Shown piece by piece: positions 1 to 4,778 of a DNA stretch of 5,595 nucleotides. The position numbers were made by a program, and so were the translations under genes. Position 1 is the stretch's first letter. Each line of letters opens with the position of its first letter. The DNA is from Sulfurovum sp. (GTDB lineage: Bacteria > Campylobacterota > Campylobacteria > Campylobacterales > Sulfurovaceae). Location of the stretch: the NCBI GenBank assembly GCA_023955225.1, contig JAGSGJ010000058.1, forward strand, positions 1-5,595, in the 5' to 3' direction. Under the pieces are notes generated by a model. It searched no databases, was not told the DNA's origin, and saw only the letters and a program-made list of their open reading frames with translations.

Positions 1-343
1 AAGTGTTAAAGAGAACATCGCACACCTTGTCATCTCAGTGAAGCCTTTTGGGTGTATGCCTTCGTCTGCAGTCTCTGATGGTGTACAATCACTTGTGACA
101 AGCCGTTTTCCTGAAGCCAATTTTCTTGCCATAGAGACATCAGGGGAAGGGGCTGCAAACTTCTACTCACGTGTACAGATGGCCTTATTTAAAGCAAAAC
201 AATCAGCAAAAGAGGAGTTTGAAGGCTTAATGATACCAGAAGAGATACCAGACAAAATACACAACTATCTCTATCAGCCTAAAAGTGAAAAAGCAGGTAC
301 CGCTTCCCAATTAGCAGAAAGTATAGAAAAGAGAGGGCTTTAA
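1..343 (+). CDS. 2-hydroxyacyl-CoA dehydratase activase-type protein, C-terminal fragment (5' truncated)
   Basis: The reading frame is open from base 2 and continues past the left edge, so only the last 113 residues are seen. A GTG at 38 could be taken as a start, but the frame reads through it without a stop (SVKENIAHLVISVKPFGCMPSS), so it is an internal valine. The block KPFGCMPSSAVSDGVQ, followed by a P-E-A-N-F-L-A-I-E-T segment and G-E-G-A-A-N-F-Y-S-R-V-Q-M, matches my memory of the C-terminal part of large activases of the BcrAD/BadFG/DUF2229 type. In these proteins a cysteine in a G-C-M/L-P motif is typical of the dehydratase-like half. Family members with an ATPase part drive ATP-dependent electron transfer to 2-hydroxyacyl-CoA dehydratase-like enzymes; the substrate here cannot be told. 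The last quarter (KSEKAGTASQLAESIEKRGL) is a charged tail. The gene converges on the symporter gene and their stops share TTAA. An alternative is a stand-alone dehydratase-like subunit without the ATPase half. Confidence 0.72.
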   Translation, partial: SVKENIAHLVISVKPFGCMPSSAVSDGVQSLVTSRFPEANFLAIETSGEGAANFYSRVQMALFKAKQSAKEEFEGLMIPEEIPDKIHNYLYQPKSEKAGTASQLAESIEKRGL

Positions 344-1668
344 CCCTCCTCTGTCTTATGGATGACCTCAGCCAGTTCCTCTTCTTCGGCTTCATCGATA
401 TCCAACTCTTCCACTTCCCCTGCTTCCGGATCTCTAAAGACAGATATCTCCAACTCTTTTTCACTCTTAGCCACAACACAAGTCACAACAGCATCTCCCG
501 TGACATTAACAGATGTACGTATCATGTCAAGCAGTCTATCCACACCCAAAATGAGTCCTATGCCTTCTACCGGAAGTCCTACCTGCACAAAAACCATAGA
601 AAGCATTATGAGACCTACACCAGGTACGCCCGCTGTTCCTATAGAAGCCAGAACAGACATCAGTATCACCGTCAAATAGCCGCTTAATCCCAGTTCAACA
701 CCGTAGACATTTGCTATAAAAACCGTAGCAACCCCCTGCATGATAGCAGTACCGTCCATGTTGATGGTTGCACCAAAAGGTACGGTGAATGAAGCCACCG
801 AGTTATCCACACCCATACGCTTTGTGACTGATCTTAGTGTCACTGGTATGGTAGCATTCGAACTTGCTGTAGAAAAGGCAAAAACTTGAGCATCCCGTAT
901 TTTTTGCAGAAACATTTTTGGACTTAGTCCAGAAAAAAGTTTTAGGATAAACATCAACGTTCCAAAAAGGTGTAATAACAATGCAGCCATAAGAACCAAC
1001 ACATACCCCGCCAAACTGATAAGAAGGTCCAAACCAAGTTCTGAGATAGCTTTGGCAAGCAATGCAAACACGGCGATAGGTGCTACAGACATAATGATAT
1101 TGACCATATGCATCATCGCTTCATTGAGAACTTCTATGCCTTCTGCAATGCTTTGTGCTTTTTTCCCTACCATTAAAAGTGAGATACCAAACAAAATAGA
1201 AAAAAATATGATCTGTAACATATTTCCAGAAGCAAAAGCATTAATGATATTATCGGGGATGATGTGAATGAGTACATCTGAAAGAGGGGGTGCTTCTTTA
1301 CCTGTGAAAGTTGTCTCTGTCGTACCATGTGCTCCAGAACCAGGGGCCACTACAATCGCCAAACCTATAGCCGTAGCGATAGCGATGGCAGTCGTTAACA
1401 TATAAAGTCCAAATGACTTTAGCCCTACGCTTCCTAACTTCCGTACATCTCCTATACCCAGTACCCCAGAGATAAGTGAAAAGAAAACCAAAGGTACCAC
1501 GAGCATCTTCAGTGCAGTAATGAACATCTTTCCTATGATGTAGAAAATGCCTCCTACCACATACTCTTGAACAAAACTGCCTTCACTGTTCCATCCACCA
1601 AGATTGATAACCAATCCTACGATGATCCCCAAGAGCATCGCCCATAGTACTTTTTGTGTAAGTGTCAT
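340..1668 (-). CDS. Dicarboxylate/amino acid:cation (Na+ or H+) symporter, DAACS family
   Basis: This is an inner-membrane secondary transporter that takes up C4-dicarboxylates or acidic amino acids with Na+ or H+ (GltP/GltT/DctA-type fold, eight helices and two re-entrant hairpins). Numbered from the ATG at 1668 (442 residues), the diagnostic motifs are all present: SSNATIP at about 269-275 (hairpin 1), NMDGT at 303-307 (Na+/substrate site), the GVPG hairpin-2 region near 347-350, and D381-x-x-R384-T385-x-x-N388-x-x-G-D392. Arginine at 384 is the residue that in archaeal GltPh contacts the side-chain carboxylate, which favours an acidic substrate. The frame opens further upstream at TTG 1698 and ATG 1674, but the AAGAGGA ribosome site fits ATG 1668 best (9 bases, against 3 for 1674). 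An unusual feature is a very acidic C-terminal tail, about 15 Asp/Glu in the last 30 residues. It is transcribed alone, divergently from ssrA. The exact substrate and coupling ion are not determined. Confidence 0.93.
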   Translation of the reverse strand: MTLTQKVLWAMLLGIIVGLVINLGGWNSEGSFVQEYVVGGIFYIIGKMFITALKMLVVPLVFFSLISGVLGIGDVRKLGSVGLKSFGLYMLTTAIAIATAIGLAIVVAPGSGAHGTTETTFTGKEAPPLSDVLIHIIPDNIINAFASGNMLQIIFFSILFGISLLMVGKKAQSIAEGIEVLNEAMMHMVNIIMSVAPIAVFALLAKAISELGLDLLISLAGYVLVLMAALLLHLFGTLMFILKLFSGLSPKMFLQKIRDAQVFAFSTASSNATIPVTLRSVTKRMGVDNSVASFTVPFGATINMDGTAIMQGVATVFIANVYGVELGLSGYLTVILMSVLASIGTAGVPGVGLIMLSMVFVQVGLPVEGIGLILGVDRLLDMIRTSVNVTGDAVVTCVVAKSEKELEISVFRDPEAGEVEELDIDEAEEEELAEVIHKTEEG

Positions 1669-1676
1669 ACGCATTT

Positions 1677-1683
1677 TCCTCTT
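1677..1683 (-). promoter_or_regulatory. Ribosome binding site that decides the symporter start
   Basis: Read on the minus strand this is AAGAGGA. AAGAGG ends 9 bases before the ATG at 1668, a normal distance, but only 3 bases before the ATG at 1674. It lies inside the longer frame that opens at TTG 1698. This supports 1668 as the translation start, with 1674 as the second choice. Confidence 0.6.
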
Positions 1684-1707
1684 ATTATGTATCGCCAAAC
1701 TGTAGAT

Positions 1708-1759
1708 ACCCTATTGATTGTTGCATTATAACAAAAACCCTCTTTTCTCACCCTATTGA
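1708..1759. repeat. Perfect 10-bp direct repeat ACCCTATTGA, spaced 42 bp, in the divergent promoter region
   Basis: ACCCTATTGA occurs at 1708-1717 and again, without mismatch, at 1750-1759. The 42-bp spacing equals four turns of B-DNA, so both copies face the same side of the helix. The first copy lies at the predicted start of the symporter transcript. The second overlaps the -35 hexamer (TTGACA, 1756-1761) of the ssrA promoter. This is the layout expected of a pair of operator sites, but no known regulator is recognised from the sequence and chance cannot be excluded. Confidence 0.4.
1725..1733 (-). promoter_or_regulatory. Extended -10 promoter of the symporter gene
   Basis: On the minus strand the sequence reads TGTTATAAT, a perfect sigma-70 TATAAT hexamer with the TG extension one base upstream. 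No good -35 hexamer sits 17 bases further upstream (GGGTGA at 1748-1753); extended -10 promoters commonly do without one, and Campylobacterota promoters often lack a clear -35. The predicted transcript start is near 1718, leaving a leader of about 50 bases before the ATG at 1668. The promoter faces away from the ssrA promoter, and the two -10 elements are about 50 bp apart. Confidence 0.65.
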
Positions 1760-1784
1760 CAAAGTAACCTAAATGTGTTAGTAT
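1756..1784 (+). promoter_or_regulatory. Sigma-70 promoter of ssrA
   Basis: A consensus -35 hexamer TTGACA (1756-1761) is separated by exactly 17 bases from TAGTAT (1779-1784), which matches TATAAT at four of six positions. Transcription should start near 1790-1792, giving a 5' leader of about 12 bases before the mature tmRNA end at 1803, which RNase P would remove. A near-consensus promoter suits the high constitutive level of tmRNA. Its -35 overlaps one copy of the ACCCTATTGA repeat. Confidence 0.8.
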
Positions 1785-1802
1785 CCACCATCTTTCAGAT
1801 AT

Positions 1803-2177
1803 GGGGATGACTTGGTTTCGACTGGAGTAGTCGGGGCTATGTGCATGTCGGACTGGGCAATTCCGTTACGCGGCCCACACGCATTTAAACGCAAACAACA
1901 CAGATTATCGTCCAGCTTACGCAGTAGCGTAAGTCATTAACCCCGCTAACGCGGAGGACTGCTTCGCCGGTGAGTGTCATCTTAACCGGATTTTGAAGTA
2001 TCACATCTGATGACTATGCTCCCTAGAAGCTATGCTAGGGTGTGAGAATTTTAGCTCGTCTTGTAAAGTTTTGAGTGTAGTACAAAGCAGGATTAAAATT
2101 AACAACACTGACTAAGCATGTAGAGTCATAGTTCTATCTATTTTAGGACAGGGGTTCAATTCCCCTCATCTCCACCA
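1803..2177 (+). ncRNA. ssrA: Transfer-messenger RNA (tmRNA)
   Basis: tmRNA rescues ribosomes stalled on mRNAs without a stop codon. It acts as alanyl-tRNA together with SmpB, then as a short mRNA encoding a degradation tag. The 5' end GGGGATG (1803-1809) pairs with CATCTCC (2167-2173) as a 7-bp acceptor stem. The third pair is G1805-U2171, the G-U pair that alanyl-tRNA synthetase recognises. The discriminator A (2174) and CCA (2175-2177) are encoded. The T arm is AGGGG-TTCAATT-CCCCT (2150-2166). The 5' domain carries the family string GACTTGGTTTCGACTGG. Internal hairpins include the tag-end stem (1915-1922 with 1927-1934), CCGC-TAAC-GCGG (1943-1954) and CCCTAG/CTAGGG (2021-2026 with 2035-2040). 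Length is 375 bases, normal for a one-piece tmRNA. No strong intrinsic terminator follows, so the 3' end is probably made by processing. Confidence 0.97.
1891..1932 (+). other. tmRNA proteolysis-tag reading frame (ANNTDYRPAYAVA, stop)
   Basis: Starting from a GCA resume codon at 1891, the frame encodes ANNTDYRPAYAVA and stops at TAA (1930-1932). The stop lies in the 3' arm of the stem TTACGC-AGTA-GCGTAA (1917-1932), the usual position of the tag stop in helix 5. The bases before the resume codon (TTTAAAC) have an A at -4, as in the E. coli tmRNA. From known family members, Campylobacter and Helicobacter tags share the N-N-x-x-[YF]-x-P-A-Y-A core, which points to Campylobacterota. The tag ends in Val-Ala rather than the common Ala-Ala. 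Confidence 0.9.
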
Positions 2178-2334
2178 AACTACAATTTAATACAATCTAA
2201 CAAAACCAAATTATAGCTCTTAAATACTATACTGTCGTCTTAAGATGGAGAAGTATACAATGGACTCCTATAGATGATTTAGATGCTTTATGTACTTCTG
2301 AAAAATATATCTAAAAACGTAAGGGAAGAGACTA
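2178..2334. other. Intergenic region between ssrA and the 160-residue membrane protein gene
   Basis: These 157 bases are AT-rich. There is no strong GC hairpin followed by a T run, so no intrinsic terminator for ssrA can be named. TATACT at 2228-2233 is a possible -10 for the downstream gene, without a recognisable -35. A 9-bp inverted repeat with one G-U pair, AGAAGTATA (2249-2257) and TGTACTTCT (2291-2299), encloses 33 bases and could fold in the leader RNA. A 37-codon stretch without stops (2201-2311) in one frame has no ordinary start codon and is not called as a gene. Confidence 0.4.
2321..2326 (+). promoter_or_regulatory. Ribosome binding site supporting a TTG start at 2335
   Basis: AAGGGA lies 8 bases before the TTG at 2335, a normal spacing. 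No ATG or GTG in this frame is close by: the first in-frame ATG is far downstream, inside the membrane segment. The non-ATG start is therefore credible. Confidence 0.55.
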
Positions 2335-2817
2335 TTGAAAGAACTAAAACAAAAAAAAGATGTACTCCTTAACCAAATATTACAAGAAATCTCTAATGAA
2401 AATAATGAAATAAATAACAGTTATCAAGAAAAGAAAAGCCAAGATCACAATAAAAAAATATCTTCTAGACGACAAAATATACAAACTATTATTATCGGTA
2501 TCATTGTCATGCTAATCATTATGATTTTCTTTTATCTAAATCATAAAACAAATAAAGTTGTCTATAACAATACTAAAGAGGATACATCAACGCCTTCAAA
2601 AGCAGATCAATTATATAAAGAGCAAAAACATACAGAGCTCAAAACAGAAAAAAAAGAAAAATGGGATACAGAAGTACAGAGTAAAACAATAGCAGATATA
2701 ACAATCAGTGAAGAGGAAGAGACAAATGTACAAGAAGAAGAAATTTTAACCCAGCAAGATCCTGAAACAGAGAGAGAAAGAGCCAAAGAAATACTTATGC
2801 AGCAAATGCAAAATTAA
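2335..2817 (+). CDS. Small single-pass membrane protein of unknown function, 160 residues
   Basis: I do not recognise this family. The protein has a lysine- and asparagine-rich N-terminal part (1-50) ending in R45-R46, one strongly hydrophobic segment at about 52-68 (TIIIGIIVMLIIMIFFY), and a long polar C-terminal part (about 70-160) rich in Lys, Glu and Gln. The last 40 residues are very acidic until an ERERAKEILMQQMQ stretch that could be helical. By the positive-inside rule the N-terminus should be cytoplasmic and the tail periplasmic. Such a layout could belong to an envelope scaffold, a secretion or division accessory, or an anti-sigma-like protein, but no motif decides between them. It starts with TTG behind AAGGGA. 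Base composition is unlike the genes to the left: 27 G+C in 120 bases at 2341-2460 (about 22%). Its stop overlaps that of the alr remnant on the other strand through TTAA (2814-2817). Confidence 0.72.
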   Translation: MKELKQKKDVLLNQILQEISNENNEINNSYQEKKSQDHNKKISSRRQNIQTIIIGIIVMLIIMIFFYLNHKTNKVVYNNTKEDTSTPSKADQLYKEQKHTELKTEKKEKWDTEVQSKTIADITISEEEETNVQEEEILTQQDPETERERAKEILMQQMQN

Positions 2818-2908
2818 ATCACAATCTTCACGATATCACTAGCTAACGCAGTTGTCACCTCGTAAGAAATAGTCCCAAACTGCTTTGAGCTACTTGTGCA
2901 TCATCCAT
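2814..2908 (-). pseudogene. Remnant of the 3' end of an alanine racemase gene
   Basis: On the minus strand, the codons from 2885 to the TAA at 2816-2814 read KQFGTISYEVTTALASDI followed by VKIVI and stop. This resembles the end of PLP-dependent alanine racemases, which typically close with a G-T-I-x-Y-E-[IVL]-x-T/C-x-L-[AS] block and a few further residues. Just upstream, in a neighbouring frame, 2905-2888 reads DDAQVA, which resembles the Asp-Asp-Ala/Ala-rich stretch that precedes this block in the family. A single missing base near 2887 would join the two parts. The main frame meets TGA at 2903-2901 and the other frame meets TAA just before 2914, and no further racemase sequence is seen. 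Only about 30 codons remain, with no PLP lysine or catalytic tyrosine region, so this cannot be functional. Assignment rests on pattern recognition of a short segment. Confidence 0.6.
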
Positions 2909-3058
2909 AATACTTTACTCTTTTTATAACTTTAAAAAGCTTTATCAACGTGCTACAAACATACCTTCATAATGCAGAAATACATAAGTATCTCTATGAT
3001 AGAATGGAAAGATATAAATCTTACTAATAACTATTTATTTAACTATAAAGAGAGAAAT
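2909..3058. other. Junction and leader region upstream of the DUF1800 gene
   Basis: This AT-rich stretch separates the alr remnant from the DUF1800 gene. It contains an A/T hairpin, CTTTTTA-TAACTT-TAAAAAG (2920-2939), too weak to call as a terminator. CATAAT (2968-2973) and TAGAAT (2999-3004) are possible -10 elements without matching -35 hexamers, so the operon promoter cannot be placed with confidence. The frame of the DUF1800 gene is open here back to an ATG at 2972, but the encoded 29 residues look like non-coding sequence. Confidence 0.35.
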
Positions 3059-4774
3059 ATGTTTAATCCTATAAAAAATATTATCGTAAGTATCTTTTTA
3101 GTGTTTGCTTTAGTTGGCTGTGGGTCATCTGGGTCTAGTAACAATGAAACAACCATTGATGAAGAAGGGCAAAATATCACGATCGAAATACCTGTAGAAA
3201 GCAAAGAAGGTGCTGCCAACTTTCTTTCACATGCTACTTTTGGATCAAGAAAAGAAGATATAGATGCACTATATGCTATGGGAGGATATACAGTTTGGCT
3301 CAAAGATCAATTCAGTAAACCCTCCACAAAATATACTTCCTGGATCGATACTCATCTTGGTCGTAATATGAACTCAACCAATACAAGAGAAGCTCTTTAC
3401 GAAGCATGGTATAGTATAGCAGTTAATGCAGATGATCAACTCCGACAAAGAATTGCTTTAGCACTGAGCGAGATTATTGTTATCTCCAATATTGGTGTTG
3501 AAAATGCTTATTCCATTGCAGACTATTATGATCTTTTACTTGAAAATGCTTTTGGGAACTATAGAGATATTCTTTACAAGACGGCAATACATCCATCCAT
3601 GGGAATATACCTCAGTACTTGGGGTAATATGAAGGAGCACAACAGTACAGATGGTACACTTGTCCATGCTGATGAAAACTTTGCCAGAGAGATACTACAA
3701 CTCTTCAGCATAGGTCTTGTACAACTTAACCTTAATGGTGAACCAAAGCTTCAAGATGGTAAACCTATTCCAACATATACACAAAAAGATATTGAAGAAT
3801 TTGCAAAAGTTTATACTGGATGGACAACAGATAACGGCTCTTTTTATTATCTAGAAGGAGTCAACACTTTAGCTTCTTTAACAAAACCCATGATAGCGAT
3901 AGAAGAATATCATGATACAAGAAAAAAAATATTTTCTGAAATTTTCTCTAGTCCATATGCCGAAGTACAAGGAATACCGGAAAGTCTATCAGCGAATGAT
4001 GACTTAAATCATGTAATAAACATTATTTTTAATCATCCCAATGTAGGACCTTTTATAGGGACACGGCTCATTCAACGATTGGTTACAAGTAATCCTACAC
4101 CAGAATATGTTGCAAGAGTAGCATCTGCATTTAATGATAATGGTTTAGGTGTAAGAGGAGATATGAAAGCGGTTATAAAAGCTATTTTGACTGATGAAGA
4201 GGCACTTTTAAAATATCAACAAGAAAAAACAAACCTTCAGACACAAGGAAAATTAAGAGAACAACTTATAAGGCTTGCTTCTGTTGTGAGAACTTTTCAT
4301 GCAAAAGGTGACTCATCGATAAACAGCTACCAATTTTATAATTTTTCAGTACTAGGATCATTTGACTTACATCTTCGACCTCTCACAGCACCTTCTGTAT
4401 TTAATTACTATCTTCCTACCTTCAAACCTTCTGGTATTTTGCTGGAAAATAATCTTGTAGCACCAGAATTTCAAGTACTTCCCCCTCTAAAAATGAGTGA
4501 TTTTGGTATTGTTGTTCTCTCTGTGATTGGTTTGACAGATTATTTTCCAGATAAAATCACCCTTGATGTTACCTATGAAAAGAATCTGCTTGCTTCAAAT
4601 GGTGGAGAATCCCTCATAGAACATCTCAATCTTATTTTAATGTCTGGGATGATGTCTAATGCATTCAAAGATGATCTGATTGAATATACCGACAGGAAAA
4701 ATACAGCTCACGATATTGTCGAACAGCTCATTGCCCTGATTGTGTTATCTGCAGAATATTCCATTGAGAGGTAA
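3059..4774 (+). CDS. DUF1800 family lipoprotein
   Basis: From the ATG at 3059 the protein has 571 residues. It begins with a lipoprotein signal peptide: charged N-terminus (K6), hydrophobic stretch to 19, and the lipobox L18-V19-G20-C21, followed by a Gly/Ser/Asn-rich linker to about 45. This start is preferred over the in-frame ATG at 2972, which would bury the signal 29 residues in; GAGAG (3050-3054) lies 4 bases upstream. DUF1800 hallmarks follow in order: FLSHATFG (55-62), D-x-x-LRQRIALALSEI (125-139), YYDLLLENAFGNYRDIL (156-172), HPSMGIYLS (178-186), ADENFAREILQLFSIGL (204-220), YTGW (252-255), HPNVGPFIGTRLIQRLVTSNP (326-346) and a late PSVFNYYLP (445-453). Length is typical. It should sit lipid-anchored on the periplasmic side or in the outer membrane. 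The family's biochemical role is not established. It is coupled to the DUF1501 gene four bases downstream, the usual partner of this family. Confidence 0.9.
   Translation: MFNPIKNIIVSIFLVFALVGCGSSGSSNNETTIDEEGQNITIEIPVESKEGAANFLSHATFGSRKEDIDALYAMGGYTVWLKDQFSKPSTKYTSWIDTHLGRNMNSTNTREALYEAWYSIAVNADDQLRQRIALALSEIIVISNIGVENAYSIADYYDLLLENAFGNYRDILYKTAIHPSMGIYLSTWGNMKEHNSTDGTLVHADENFAREILQLFSIGLVQLNLNGEPKLQDGKPIPTYTQKDIEEFAKVYTGWTTDNGSFYYLEGVNTLASLTKPMIAIEEYHDTRKKIFSEIFSSPYAEVQGIPESLSANDDLNHVINIIFNHPNVGPFIGTRLIQRLVTSNPTPEYVARVASAFNDNGLGVRGDMKAVIKAILTDEEALLKYQQEKTNLQTQGKLREQLIRLASVVRTFHAKGDSSINSYQFYNFSVLGSFDLHLRPLTAPSVFNYYLPTFKPSGILLENNLVAPEFQVLPPLKMSDFGIVVLSVIGLTDYFPDKITLDVTYEKNLLASNGGESLIEHLNLILMSGMMSNAFKDDLIEYTDRKNTAHDIVEQLIALIVLSAEYSIER
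4766..4771 (+). promoter_or_regulatory. Ribosome binding site of the DUF1501 gene within the end of the DUF1800 gene
   Basis: GAGAGG forms the last two codons before the TAA of the DUF1800 gene and lies 7 bases before the ATG at 4779. With only four bases between stop and start, ribosomes ending the first gene can restart on the second, so translational coupling and a common transcript are likely. Confidence 0.75.
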
Positions 4775-4778
4775 ACAG

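Noticed and set aside
279..1267. Several open frames of 66-109 codons on either strand overlapping the activase and symporter genes (279-479 minus; 358-687, 362-679 and 1052-1267 plus).
   Set aside because: They lie inside or antisense to genes with clear family motifs, have low-complexity or unlikely compositions, and are shadows of those frames.
1669..1698. TTG start at 1698 (or ATG at 1674) for the symporter.
   Set aside because: The AAGAGGA site lies within this segment and is correctly spaced only for ATG 1668. The TTG has no good ribosome site upstream.
2201..2314. A stop-free stretch of 37 codons ending ...SIQWTPIDDLDALCTSEKYI between ssrA and the 160-residue gene.
   Set aside because: It has no ATG, GTG or TTG start and no recognised similarity. 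It might be a relic, but the sequence alone does not support that.
2283..2372. A 29-codon frame starting at ATG 2283 that overlaps the start of the 160-residue gene.
   Set aside because: There is no ribosome site before it, and the peptide in the overlap is a frame-shifted copy of a lysine-rich A-tract.
2920..2939. Hairpin CTTTTTA...TAAAAAG as an intrinsic terminator.
   Set aside because: The stem is almost entirely A/T and is not followed by a proper T run.
2972..3058. An upstream in-frame ATG would lengthen the DUF1800 protein by 29 residues.
   Set aside because: It would place a clear lipoprotein signal and lipobox inside the protein. The ATG at 3059 has its own purine-rich ribosome site and the extra residues resemble translated intergenic DNA.
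3043..3303. Minus-strand open frame of 86 codons over the start of the DUF1800 gene.
   Set aside because: It is antisense to the signal peptide and the conserved FLSHATFG region and shows no motif of its own.
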